The notes under the pieces: model-generated
Seen by the model: the letters and a program-made list of their open reading frames with translations, nothing else
What the model was told of the DNA's origin: nothing
Databases searched by the model: none
Assembly (NCBI GenBank): GCA_014773175.1
Contig: VXCM01000503.1
Span: forward strand, 160,625-224,624
Length of the DNA: 64,000 nucleotides
Reading direction: 5' to 3'
Origin: Lucifuga dentata
Lineage: Eukaryota > Chordata > Actinopteri > Ophidiiformes > Bythitidae
Program-made: the position numbers and the translations under genes
Shown here: positions 12,083 through 25,700 of the stretch, one piece after another
Position numbering within the stretch: the stretch's first letter is position 1
How the letters are laid out: each line of letters starts with the position of its first letter

Positions 12083-14355
12083 CACAATTGGGCTTGGTAT
12101 GGTGGAGTTGGTATGGCGAGAATGTTACATGGGGCACCCACTGCTGCAACCAAATATGAATAAGCCATTTGTATAAAGTACACATACACACATGCTGGAT
12201 GACGTATGACTACAAACCCACATTAAGCCTCAAAAATAAACACCCACAGAAGCTTACTGTACACACATGCATGCACACTCAGGCCAACTAACATATTAAC
12301 CAGAAACAAAAAAGTACAAACACACACATGCTACTGTTTAAAAAACTATTGTTAAAATGTATTGAGTATGTTAGAGTTGGAAGCCATCAGCACTGAAGTC
12401 AAAATCTACTAAAGATGCTAGGGTCCTCTTTAAAATTGTAACGTGATATAATCTGGAATATATCCAAATGAGCCCAAACTATTCTTTCAAAGAATTAAAA
12501 TGGAAAACAAAGTATTAGGATGACTTTGGATGTGTACACATGCATGTGCATTCTTTTGAAGCTATTCTTGTCCAGACTGTCTGAATGAGCGGCAAGAAAA
12601 CAGGAATTTGTCTGTTGAATGAAAAGTGTGTGTGTGTGTGTGCGTTTGGGGTGGGGGACTAGCAAACACAGGGAAGAGGAATGTGTTCAACAGATAATAT
12701 GTGTGCCCTGCAAGAGTGTATCAGCTTTACCTTCCTATGTATGACAAAAATTAAACAAAACACTTTCTAAAGAACTGTCTCACTGAGTTTTAATAGTTCA
12801 CAATGACAACAACACACACAAACACACAGGCATAGTCAGTATATTTGACTTTCACTATATACTGTAACACAGCAATAAGGTTATCCAGTGAACATCAACC
12901 ATCATCCCCCCCCCCCCCCCNCCACCTTCTTATCAGTGTTATCATGAAGTCACAGGACACCTCGCAGGCTGCCAGTCCAGTTCTCAGCAGCTCGTGCTGC
13001 TTGGCTCTGCAAGCTTGTCTAGCCTGGCATGACCTCAAAAGCTGAATGTGAGCACCAACCACAATTATTTCCAGTCTCTATGAAAAATGTCACTAAAAAT
13101 GCTGTAGCAAATCCAATGACCCCTTGTAAAATATCCACCATTATAGCTTTACATCATAACAGTACAGACATCCTTTTAAAGTTGTTTAAACACTGGTAGT
13201 TGAACACTTTTAATTTACTTTACAAAAAAATTTGAGTCCATTTAATCAGCAACTGCAGTACAATTTAAGGTAAGCAGTCCAGGGTCATTTAATGGATCTT
13301 TGGGTAAATTTATTGGATGTTTTCATGTGAATAAAAATTCCTTTAAAAATACTTTATAAGAACACATTTTTCTCAGAATGCATCCTGACATATTTGATAT
13401 CTTTGGAAACTTAGAGTTATCCACTAGACTTAGATTTGAACAAAGTTTGGCTTGAAGATATGTTTGTGAAAATAGACCCACTGGTGTCCACCTCAGAGTT
13501 GAAGTTAAACAGGAGGTAACAATTCTAAGAAGTTAAAAACACTCGTGTGAAAGTACTACAGATCCCTCAGTGTCCCAACTCTATGTGCAACACTTCAGGC
13601 AAGGGTATTAAAATGAAGACATCTCCTGAAATGCTTTTAATAATCTTTCTGGGCAATCTGCACAGGATTTCTCAATTGCTCTCCCTTTGGATATGAGCAG
13701 TTGTTTTTCTTATTTAATCTGTGATACTTAAACAAGTTAAAAAAACAAAAACAAAAAACAGTACTTAAGAAAAAAAAATTGCTTAAAGTTCCGCATCATA
13801 CCTGAAAATTAACCAATGAAAAAACTTTAAATTGTTCATAACAATATATATAGATAGCTATGCACAGACGCTTTCCCCAAGATGCGATCAAAAAAATTTA
13901 CAAAAATGCAAACGCAAGAGGAGCTGAGAAAAAGGGAAATTCTGTGCGTGTGTGTCTGTATTCCCATGGCAGGGCCAGTGTTTACTGTTCCCCTGGAGAT
14001 GTGAGTTCTATTTCAGGGAGTGGAGCAACAAGATGGGGAAGAGACAGGTGCCAAGGAAGTCAGCACAGAGGTCTATGAATAACAAACAGAAGGAGATACA
14101 GACGATAGCATGTTTGCAGTAGAAAACAGCCCACTGACAGAGCACGCCGATATCAAAACTATCGCTCACTTTGGAACAGTCACAGATACTCTGTCAGTCA
14201 AATCACAAAGATGATGTGATGAATCTCGTCTTTGCTCACTCTTCATTTCTCCCTGTTAGTGTGGTTCCAACTTTATCTCTCCTTCTTTCTTCCGACGTAT
14301 CTCTAAATGTCTTGGGAAATCTGAACACCCACCTCCCTTCAATGTGTACAGTATA

Positions 14356-14389
<34 letters not shown>

Positions 14390-16604
14390 CAGCTGCATGT
14401 TGGCTGTGGGCCCTTCACCTTTTCAACACAGCAGTTGACTGAACATTTCCACTTCACTGTCAAACACACACACACACATGTAAGCACACACATATCACAG
14501 ACGCATAACTTCTCCCACCTCCTGAGAATCACAAGAATATTGAAACCCTCATCACTTCTCCACTCCATTTTGCCAGGACTCAAGAATCTCAATATTCTAG
14601 CCAAACACAACATGCACATATTACACATACACTAAGTACACACATTTAACACACACATAATGGTACATACACGAATAAACTGACAAACATTGGAGAGCTC
14701 TATATTCTCATCTGATTCTGTCATGGTGGTCCTGCAGAGTCTGTGGATGAATTGCATTCCAAGGACACACACATATATACATACACACACACACGCACAG
14801 CGCACGCACGTTAAAGTAGTTCCCAGAAGCTGTCTGTCAAGAGATAATCCTAGTAGTAAATTGTACATGCCTTCTGAGCAACTAAAGCCAAACATGAAAA
14901 GATTTTGCGTCTTGGCTTTGTGCAATGCTTAGTGATAACACGGATCATACAAACATGACAAACACATTCAAACAGAAGCTAAAATGAAAATGCCATTCAA
15001 AGTCACCAGTCAATCCCCATGTAAAGAGAAAAAGCACAGCACATTATTCACCTTCTTGAGGTCTGTTTCAAATTATAGCAATAACATTTTTACTTTTACC
15101 CTTCTTCTACTTTAAGAATAAGTACATATTGGATATCTGGAAATCTTTTTTTCTTTAAATCTTGATGGCACCAAATGTGTATCTGCTGAGGTATTTCACA
15201 AAATGCTTCGAAGCATCACTATAGTAATACATCCACACTGTATTAATGCATAAAAGAGGCAGACATTCATATATACATACCATATAGACATAAAGTAGAT
15301 GCATGCAAACCCACCCGCACGCATGCACACACACACACACACCAAGCAGAGATATAAATCATTCTGTGAGCAGGGCTACAGAGATCCATATTATGTGGTT
15401 ACTTAGTTACAACACATTAATAAAACTTGTCCCAGTCACCAGTCAGAAGAGAGGAGAAACAGCTGTGTCTGCAGAAGGTCAGGAGGAGGAGAAGAGCTAC
15501 TCCCTAATGCTCTGCCTCTGGGTGTATATATGTGTGTGTTGTGTATGTACGTATGCACACTTAATCATAATTGAGCTCTTATTTCCCATCTGAATAATGA
15601 CGACAAAAAAAACATAATCTTAGAACACCGAAACACATTCAGGAGCCCCAATGGCTACCTAATTATGATATCTCAGCCTACTTATATGACCTCTGTTGAC
15701 TCACCATCATTTCCAGTTCAGGTTTCTTTGATTAATGTATAAACCTTTGCAATCATGGCATTTCCATAATTGCAGGAAGATGTCCTCAGCTGGAGGTGCA
15801 GATGTGTAATGGGAGAGGGTTGTTTTTGTTTTGTTTTTTTTCTGTTGCAGGCCAGATTCTCGCCCACGCAGCCATATACGGAATACGGATAATTTTCGAG
15901 GCGAGCACATCCGTCCATTTCCCCTCTGGACCGCTACCACCTGCTCATCCGATTTCTGGGAAAGGCTCATCAGCTGCCCTAGGCTGTGAGAAAGGAGTCT
16001 GCTGTTACAGACAAACAGGGTTACGGGGGTTAACTCACCAACAAGAGGCCGATTTACAGCCATGATCAGGGACCATCTATCAGCACTCTGTTGCCTGTCA
16101 CCAAGCAGGGCTGACAGAGCTGCCTTGGGCCAAAGTCACCACCCAAAAAAAAAAAAGNAAAAAAAAAAAAGAAGTATTTTAAAAAATCAAAATTAATAGA
16201 ATGGACACGTCCTGATGCATGATAGACCATGCCAAATGAGTTTTACAGCAATAGATATGTCATTATGGTGAAGTTAAAGAATGAGAGAGACTGCCAGCGA
16301 TAAACTCAGCAGTCAGGCTTTGCAGTTATTGACCTATGGAACCCCTGGATAGAAGATAATGCCTTACATGATATTTCTAGGAAGCAACCTACAATGTGAG
16401 AGCTAACTTCATTTGATATGTATATGCATAGTTGTTATGCAATAACATCTATAAAGCATGGTTCATTTAAAAACCACAAACTTCTGAGTTCAAAGACTTG
16501 AGGATAAAGGAGATTACCAATTTTACTTAAATGGGAATAAGAGTTAATAAGTCAGTGCTTATAATATGATTTCATGCACCATTATCCCAAAAAATACACA
16601 ATGA

Positions 16605-16925
16605 GTTACCAGTTTATTAGATACACCTGCAATTATAAAATTCAATATTACAGCTCAGCAACAAGCCCTTGCTTGATTGATACTCAGAGAGGTGTTGATT
16701 AAACTCAGTGGTACTTTTAAAGGCAGCTAGTGGTGGTACTGTATTTGACTGCATTATACTGAAAGATGTTTCTCATTTTTTGCCCACCCTTTTTACATAA
16801 ATGAGGGGAAGGAATATTAGAAACACCTCCTGATATAATGTTATTTTTCTAATGGGTTTTGTTCTTGGACACATCGATAATATCAACATTGATTTTGTAC
16901 CATCAGATAATGAAAATTAACTCAG
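16605..16925. mobile_element. Non-autonomous DNA transposon fossil
   Basis: Starts GTTACCAGTTTATTAGATAC and contains AGAAACACCTCCTGATATAATG. Both resemble a fish interspersed repeat beginning with a TTATTAGGTACACCTG-type motif. No coding capacity. Family name and borders uncertain. Confidence 0.45.
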
Positions 16926-17855
16926 AGTATCTGATCAGATTTCATCTTCTTTGTTTTGATGAACAAATAAGCAAACATAATAAAATGCATAAGTATGCAT
17001 ATCTGAAACCATATCGCAAGTCACAATATTATTTAACTTGTTCATATTTTGCTGGACAGGAAAACTGCTAAATCTCCAGAAGACTGAACAGGCCCACAGA
17101 GAGATACTCAGAGATACTGATCGTTAACTTTGGCATCAATCATTTGCTTTTTTGCAGGGTGATTAGGTCAAAGCAAAATGTAAAAAGGGCACTTCTGGAA
17201 AACTCAGACAGTAAGATAAAGGGTGGATCAGGGCAATTAGGCCACATTTTACAGCAATTACACAATGTGCTGACATGAGTAAAAAAAAAAAGCAGAAGTT
17301 GACAGCAAAGTCAATGATGTTGACTTAGTATAAAGGAATGGAAAAGAGAAGTGGAGATTAAAGGCCCCTAGGGAAACATGCTTCAAGATGAAAAATGTAT
17401 AGCGTAAAACACCAATATAGGTCTGACAAAGCAGAGGGATTTGTTCCTCACTGGCAAAGTTGGACTTGAATAGCATTTACGTATATGCAGCCTTCTTTGC
17501 CACTCATCTACACAAATGTTTTGTTGTTTGATTGACATTGAGTAAATAGTTCAGATGGTCTGGGAGCATAGAAGGTTGAAGTTTCCATATAATGATGCAT
17601 ACTACCGGTAATCTATTTAACTGCAGCACAATAATGTGTTTACTACTTTTATGTGTTGCCTATAATTTTGTATACTGGAGTAATGAAAAAATGGTGCATC
17701 AGTTGATTGATCACACAGAACAAAAACTTTTGGCCACTTGGCAAATGGCCTACTATTTTTGGTTATTTTGGACCCTGCAAGCTGCAAAATTTGAGTTCAA
17801 GAAAAAAAGAGAAGCCAATGGTTGAGGGCCTGAACATGGGAGGGTGGGAGTGGCA

Positions 17856-17864
17856 GAGAGAGAN

Positions 17865-17910
<46 letters not shown>

Positions 17911-18002
17911 AAGGAGGTGATAGAGAACAGATTTGTGTGAAGCAGTGACAAGGTGATATAGGAGAGAGAGAGTTAAGAGAGTGTGTTTGTCCATGTGCAT
18001 GA

Positions 18003-18056
<54 letters not shown>
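17856..18056. repeat. (GA)n followed by (GT)n microsatellites
   Basis: GA at 17856-17908 with an N at 17864, then GT at 18008-18055. Confidence 0.92.
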
Positions 18057-20260
18057 TTCTCTACAACAATGTAATGCAAGCTGACAGATCACCTGTGTGA
18101 ATCCCCATCTCCCTTCTATCCAATGACCCTAACCCCATAATGACACACACATGCACAACATAAACACGCACTCCACACATGCACACATACTCTCACTCAC
18201 TACTCAAATACCTGCATTCACATACACAGAAGCTTAAAATATGAAATACTTAAAAGCAAAACCATGCAGCTACAGACTTTGCAGTTATGAACACTCACAC
18301 CATTCCAAGGAGTTGGCAGGTCTATTAATACCACACATCAAGGACTATGGGATTGGGCACTGAGCCATAAGATGCTATCTGGTGACTGATACACACTTGT
18401 GTCTCTCTTTCTGTCCTCAGGGTACTGCCTTTCACTCTGCCTGCCAAGCTGAAAGGTTAGAATGGTTACATTCCCACAGCAGAACCAAGCTGGCCTTAAC
18501 ATTGCCTTGGCCAAGCTGACATGTTTATGTGTTCATTTAAAAGGAGGGCGAGCAGTACGATCCTTAAGTAAAGTAGACTTCTACTGTTTCAATAAATGTC
18601 ACTGGACCTTAAAAACTTAATATTTGCATTATGTCAACCATTCAGGGACTAAGAAATGTGGAGCTGTATGTGCTGTTATTATGGGAATTAGACCATATAC
18701 AGTCAAAATTAGGCATGTGAAAGCTCAGCGGAGGTTTGATCCCAGGCCAGCCAGAGCACATGTCCTTCCAAAGGCAGGGCTCTTAAGCATTAAACCATCA
18801 AAATGTTAGCAGGGGTGGTTAATTTGGGAAAACAAAACCACACCACAGCATCCCTTCTGTTGGCATCAACATGCAGAAAGAAACATGAATGTTGTGTTGA
18901 AGGAAGCTGTGTGGCATTGATAATTAGAAAGCACTAAGCCACTATTTTTGTTTGGCCTACAGCAGTGGAAATCAGGCTAACTCGACTGCAAACAAATAGA
19001 TTTTACTGCATGTCTGTCGTAAATTTTAGAATCTAGAGTAACGACTCAAACGAATAGAAAATATGATGTATACTCTCAATATAATCCAGCTCTGCATAAA
19101 TATAAATATTTGAGTATAATACCCATATATGGTAACAACATTTAGATTCCTCAGCCCTCCTTCACTGCTGGCTTTCCATGTAATATTTTATGGATTTTGA
19201 TTGGCTGTTTATTGTGGCCAGGATGTGTACCGCCCTCTAAACTGTTTGCCAAACAGTCACCATCAGTTCACTATTGAAAATGAATGTTTGTTATGCTTGC
19301 ACCAACCTGAATGCTGGCAGTCTTACTCTTTCTTGTAACTGACATAGCTGTTGTGGTTTGTGCATAGAATTGGAATGGACAGAAAATACACTCCCTGCCC
19401 ATTCATGAAAATTTTTTTGGTATGGCTGCCACAGATAGTTTATAACATTCCCAAGCATATAACTGTCTTTTTTAATCAACAAGAATGCATCAGGCACAGC
19501 AACATTAAAAGTTTACATCGCTGCAACTTGAATAAAGCCAGTATTGGCTCTACAAACATGTACTTTAACAATACAGTAAATGTCTATTTCTATGACCTTA
19601 AATGCACCATGTCACCATTGTGCTGTGTAACTGATTTCTAAGACACAAGCAGCACCATTTACTCTGCTAGTTTTACCAGCTAATGTAAATTCAAGACAGT
19701 AAATTTTAATGGGAAATGCTGTTTTTTGCTTACTAACTCTGACGGTTTACGGCTTGGCGAGTAATTGTCGTCATTATCCACTCAGTGTTATGATCATTAG
19801 TCTGTCAATTCCAACACCTCGTCCACTCAGCCTCGCTATTCACACTCTTCTGTGAAAGTAAACTGAAGAGAGGGAGAGTGCTGCTGGCTCAGTCTGATTA
19901 TGTGCTGCTGGAACTTCATGCTCCCTCTCTGCCTTCCAGGCCCTTTAGTGTAGATAATCTAAAATGTATTGAATTAATAAAGTTACAGTGGTGCCAGTCT
20001 GTGGGCCCAACAATTAAAACTGAGAAAGGTTGAGTCAATCTTTTATTTATTCATGATTATGATGTACACCAGGCTTTAATGAAGATTTGATTTGGGCCTA
20101 TGCTGGCATTGTCTCCGTTTCATGTGCGCACCCACACACACACACACACACAATGCCCCCCACACCCCTGATAACCATCAGCTCCAGCGCATACTATTGT
20201 TTCATCCCAGTGCTAATTACTTAGGAGCCTGACCCCCAGGTTCAGCCAAAGATCAGCAGA

Positions 20261-20287
20261 GGGGTGGGGGGTGGGGGTGGGGGGGTT
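20261..20287 (+). other. Potential G-quadruplex
   Basis: Four runs of four or more G (GGGG T GGGGGG T GGGGG T GGGGGGG) separated by single T bases, about 2.2 kb upstream of the fzd4 ATG. Confidence 0.7.
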
Positions 20288-21040
20288 AATGTTCATGCAG
20301 ATGAGTGTGGGTGAGGGGGATGGGGTCATTGCTGCTGCCTATAAGTTGTCACATTGGATTTCCTGAAACATCACGTTACAGAGGAGGGGAAACACAGTCA
20401 GGTCAGCAAGACCAACAAAACAGACTCCTTACGTTTACTTTAATTTTATAATTTAAACATTTAAAGTATGTGGTTCTGTGAAAAAGAGCAACTCCTTAGA
20501 TAGAATATGTGTAATAGAAATACACCAAGAAAAAAAATAAAAGGGGCATCATTAATTAGTTTACTTGTTTCGACAACCCCACATGTATTTTTCCAGTTTA
20601 ACATTAGAACTCCAGTAATTAGTTAATATAGAAATAAGGTATGATTTCTTCTCATTTGCTTGCTTTAAGGTTAAATCTGTGTTACTCCCCTCTTTGTTTC
20701 TCTGGTTTGTGTCTCAGAGCATAAGACAAATAATGTTGCAGACAAAAATAAAGGTGTGTGAAATGTCAATACCTATCTATTCCAGATTCAGATGATTTAA
20801 AAGGTAAACACTCTTACCTGAAGTAAATAACCCTGATTGTTGTTGATGCTTGGACAGAAGTAAAAGCATACTTTCATCCTTCTCTTTTGGGATATGTGCA
20901 GGTTCAATTAAATGTAGAAAACAATATTAAATATACATTGTGTTGTGTAAAAATCTTTGCACATTTGCCTCTGTTCATCTAACATCAAATTTGATCTGAA
21001 TTCACTTCTTTCCTTGGCTTTTGTCCACTACAGAATTTTA

Positions 21041-21042
21041 AC

Positions 21043-21092
<50 letters not shown>
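21041..21092. repeat. (GT)n microsatellite
   Basis: About 24 GT units upstream of fzd4; a CA tract with a CACG start follows at 21612-21664. Confidence 0.93.
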
Positions 21093-21094
<2 letters not shown>

Positions 21095-22039
21095 AACTGG
21101 ATCTTGGCACAATAACATGTTAGAACAGACATTCTGACATATCCACTTTTAAAAGAATTCTGCTGAGTTCTTGAGGTGAGTTTGATTACGCCTGACAGAT
21201 ACTTCAGCAGATGTAGATTTGTACATATCACATAGTAGGAAAACAAAGCAAACGTTCCCTTTGCTTTCTTCACCCTGAAACATTTGTGACATATTCAAGC
21301 ACTTTCTCCCTCAAGTCCACTTACAACCACAGAAATGCCAAAACAACACTCTTCACTGTTAGTTTCATGCTTAAATAGAGAACTCTGCTCCCAGGGTGCC
21401 ACTGACAAACAAAACCTGTCCAGTATGTGCATTCATTGCAATGCAAAACAGATTTCCAATGCTTCAGCATCACTTAAGGCCCTATTTCAATTACAATGTC
21501 ATGACCACTTAGCTGAAAGGCCTCAAGCAAAGGGGAGTGGAACCTGTGGTGAAGTTCCAGACAACCTTTAAAGACCATTAGAGACTTTAAAAATAAAATA
21601 AAACACACTAGGCACACGCACGCATGCACGCACGCACGCACACACACACACACACACACACACAATTATACACACTGAGAAATCTGCTTTTCAGATGCAT
21701 GTTTTCTAAAAATACAGCCAATAAAAACATATGTCAGTTGGTATAAGTACAGGTTCTGGATATCATCTGAATTAGCCAAGGAATGCTCTCTGCAGGAGGA
21801 GAGGAGAGGAGAGGAGAGGAGAGGAGACATGAGACAAATAGATATGAGAGAACAAGGTTGATGAGGACCACAAAAGAATAGAAAAGGTGAGAAGAGAAAA
21901 GAAAAGAAATCAAGGAGATGGAGGGAGATAAAGGTTTAAGTAGATGAGAGATGCAAAGGGAAGAGGAGACAAGGAGAAAGGAAAATGAGGAGAGGAGAGG
22001 AGAGGAGAGGAGGGGACAGTCTTTCTATTTTCTCTTAGG

Positions 22040-22200
22040 TCTCGCCTCCTTGTCAGTGATTGGTCAGAGAACTCCACTCCCGCGCAGCGATTGGCTGGTT
22101 CTCCATTGGCCAGGCAAAATACTCTCCTCTTAGTCACAATAAAGTTTATCGCTGGACGTTTTCAGGCAAAGGCGCAAAACCTGACTGCTCAGCCTGTGCA
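22040..22200 (+). promoter_or_regulatory. fzd4: Putative fzd4 core promoter with three inverted CCAAT boxes
   Basis: Three ATTGG motifs (inverted CCAAT) lie within about 50 bp at 22059-22063, 22090-22094 and 22105-22109, spaced for NF-Y. A weak TATA-like AATAAAGTTT follows at about 22138-22147. The G+C content rises here and through the following leader. The transcription start is inferred to lie around 22160-22200; there is no direct evidence for it. Confidence 0.5.
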
Positions 22201-22491
22201 CGCCAAGCTACTAACGGGACATAACGCAAGATAACTACTGGATGTTTGCAGATGTTGTGTGAACTTAACTTCAGACACGCTGATTATTTTGACTGAAAAG
22301 GATCGCTTTTGACTACGCGCAGATCTCGAGATGATTCTTTGCTACTTCCTCTGGATACTTTAATCTGTTGAATGGCTCAGGGTGGGATACTATAAACTAC
22401 TCAGAGTCACTCCGGCTGGACTAAACACACACATCTGCTGTTTCCGGACTTTTTTAGTTTGGAGGAGATAACAGAAGGTACGCGCTCAGCG
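22170..22491 (+). other. fzd4: fzd4 5' UTR (inferred)
   Basis: Sequence between the inferred start region and ATG 22492. An in-frame TAA at 22393 closes the reading frame upstream. The left edge is only an estimate. Confidence 0.45.
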
Positions 22492-22782
22492 ATGCGTGGG
22501 TCTCGGGGTGTCGCAGTGACCGTGCCCGGGATGTTAAACTCGCTGTGGGGTGCCCTGCTCCTCTTGTCCGGGCTGGTCGGTCAGCTCAGCGTGGTGCAGG
22601 CATTTGGTGATGAGGTGGAGGAGATGACCTGCGACCCGATTCGGATCAGCATGTGCCAGGGTCTCGGTTACAACGTCACCAAGATGCCCAATCTGGTCGG
22701 CAACGTGCTGCAGTCAGACGCGGAGTTGCAGCTGACCACGTTCACGCCGCTCATACAGTACGGCTGCTCCAGTCAACTCAAG
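22492..22782 (+). CDS. fzd4: fzd4 coding exon 1
   Basis: Encodes the signal peptide and the first part of the cysteine-rich domain (residues 1-97). It ends CTC AAG at a GTAACG donor, phase 0. This junction, after the SSQL motif, corresponds to the only coding intron of human FZD4. Intron 1 is 2997 bp. Confidence 0.95.
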
Positions 22783-25700
22783 GTAACGGAACAGGACCAG
22801 AGACAGACACGACATAAGATACATTGAATTCATATCAGGACTAGAATAGACTAGAACAGAGAAGTACGGCCAGCGTGTTATTAAAAGCCGGGGGTTGTCA
22901 TATTTACGCACAAACTTAGGGGCAGTGATCCTAGACTAAAGAGGCATCCTGGGTGAGTCTAGATACTCTGCTATATTTGTGTGTGTACGTGTGTGTCTCA
23001 ACTCAATGCCAACGTAGGCCCAAATCAAATGTGTTCAGAGTGACCCCCACAAAATAAAATAAATGAAGATGTCCCCTCCTTCCTGTTATGCCATGTTGTA
23101 ATGCTAATTTCAACAAAAATGTCCCCTCTGTCTCTTGACATGCTGAGTTCATGCCCCACACAGCCACAGCTGAGTCTTCATGTCATATACTGCACTGTCT
23201 CCGTGTTAACAATGATGCTCTCAGTGTTCTTAGACAGATGCTGCTTGTTTGCCTCATGCACCATGGCAGGAAAGAAATAGATTCAAGATTTTATTTGAGC
23301 TAGTAATTGGAAAGGACTTCTGACAAAAGTGAGGTGAATTTATTGGTAATATCACTGCTGGTGTCACTGAATTGGGTCTACTGCTATGTTGGCATGTAAG
23401 GAAAAACATTTTTGTTGCAGATATATTAGATTAATAGTGTTTGAGTAACATTTGTGTGTCCATGAGTACATGCAAAAGACAGAAGGAGAAACAGAACAGA
23501 ACAAGGAGCAACTGCAGGGTAAAGCCAAACTTTCTGCCCTAGCTCAAAAATGTCCCTTAAGATTAGTTCACCCCCCCATCCACACACACACACACACACT
23601 AAAGGGGGAGGAAAAGGAAACCATATCCCCAAACATTTGCTCTAATGGGAGGCTTCCTGACTGGTAACTGGAGCAGCTTTTAGCAGTGAAGTGGCAGCAC
23701 TCAGGTTACCAACGGTTGGGGAAAACACCCAGAATATGTTACACTACTGTCACTAGCAGGATACACAACACACTGTGAGAAATAGTAGAAAATGGATTAT
23801 GTGTAATATAATATCTATCTTTCCGGATATATATGTGCATTGACTCATGTATAGGCAGTCACATGAAACCACCAAACATTCATTCATTCAACTGCTGTTG
23901 TTAGTTACAGTTAAACCAAAATGACAAATTATGAGGAAGTTAGTCAGGCAACTGTGATTTTTGCGATTTGGTGTGGAAAGAAAGATTCTTTTTTGTAGCG
24001 AGAAACTTAATGTTGTCTCCAGATCAGTCAGTCTGTTCCAGCTGCAGAGATAAAGCTGTGCTACAACTCAGATACTGATCAGAACAGTATAACAAATTAG
24101 AGTTTAAAGGAAGCTCAGCTTGGACTCAGATTCTGACATAACATACCATACTTTCTTAAGTAACTCTGTTTAAGGTGTTCACAGAAAGTTACAGTTGTAT
24201 TCCATGTGTGTAAGGTCACAAACTGATATTATTGTCATCAGTTAATTCATTCTCCTTTTCATTTAACTGATTACTCCTTTCATTGATAAAAATGGTAAAC
24301 AAAAATAATAAAAAAAAAAAAGTGCATATCACAATTTGCAGTCCACGTGAAATAATGCTTAATTTGTCTGCAACAGTTAAAAGAAAATCAATTCACAATT
24401 ATAAGGAACAGACAAAAGATGAAAATTGTTTAACCATTGAATTTTTGTAACTAATAAATTCATGGTTTTAACAATATGCAGTGGAAACGTTATTGGGTTG
24501 CTGGCCAACTATTTTAACACCAGTTGCATAAAATACTAGTCTTTTTTGCTCATTTGATGTTATATAATTCTTTAGAGCTGCAGCAAATGAGTCACATATT
24601 GTAATTATATTTTACCCGAGTATAATTTTCATAGCACAAGCTGATGTGGACACATTTATGCATCCATTTAATTTTATGTTACAAATGATTTCTCACAGAC
24701 TCTGTGCTGTGACTGTCTAATGTTTCCCTGTGTACTTATTTCTCAATCTGGACACCCGGCTTGGATTCAGGTTTCATTTGGGCTCCATTCAAGGGCTGAT
24801 TTCAAGGCCCCCCCNCCCTCCCCACCCCTCGATGAAGGCTGCAAGCCTAAAACATTTGTTCTTATTATGGCCCTAATAAATATCTTGGTATTTTCGAAAT
24901 GGAAAATGGCAGCACTGCTTCCATCATTCTGTTTTTAAATCAGGCTATCACTCTATCCCCAACTGCTGGATCGTATTTTCTCCACTTAGCCAAAAGCAAC
25001 CGAATAAAATGTGTTTTATGCTTCTGATTGTGTTTGTATCATAAAGCCTGAACGAATTACGTGACTTCTTCATACAGATTTCACTGTAATTTGCAGCCTT
25101 TGTAATCTCAGCGGTTGCATACTTCTTCCGTCATATTGCTTTCCTATCAATCAGTCAAATATCACTTCAGTCAGTTTAACATCTTCATAACTCTGACTTG
25201 GATATCTATTTCAAAACCATTGCCATGGGACAGAGAAAACTGAGCCTTGGATTAGGGGGGGGATTATGCAGCATTACATGGCACATGGCCTCAGTGTTGT
25301 TAAATCCACAGGTTGCTTTTAAAGATGCAGGCTTGTACATGTAACCTTGGAGCATGTTAGTTATGGCTGTAGTACCTTGAGTTTTGGAGTTTCTTATTAG
25401 AACTTAAAATAGAGACGAACCCCTAAAAGAGGTGATGCAATCTATTTAAGTAGGGGCACAGAGAGCAGCAGGGTGCAAGTAGGTTGATGATCCACATGTG
25501 GGAGTACACAAGTGTCATCATGTACCAGTCTTGAAGTGAAGTTAAACCTACCTCCTTGGAGCTTTAATTTAAACCTCGTCTACTCCTCAAGTAACACTAA
25601 TCTTTAATCTTGTTAAAATATATCAAAAGATGGAGCCACAAGGTACTCAGCACTATTTCCACCTCCCGAAAAATCACCACATGATTTACCTTCTCAGAAA

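Larger units (their letters stand above)
1..22039. other. Non-coding region upstream of fzd4
   Basis: No exon with recognisable protein similarity was found apart from the LINE remnant at 7.9-8.2 kb. The rest is microsatellites, purine-rich runs (2496-2945, 8810-9090, 21790-22015), repeat fossils and plain AT-rich sequence. Short open frames here are microsatellite or chance frames. Confidence 0.7.

Noticed and set aside
18650..18810. GGTTTGATCCCAGG resembles a Pol III B box (tRNA-derived SINE)
   Set aside because: No matching A box at the right distance and no tRNA-like fold seen; too weak to call.
22459..22491. Earlier start for fzd4 at 22459
   Set aside because: That codon is TTG; the first in-frame ATG is 22492, which also leaves a normal signal peptide.
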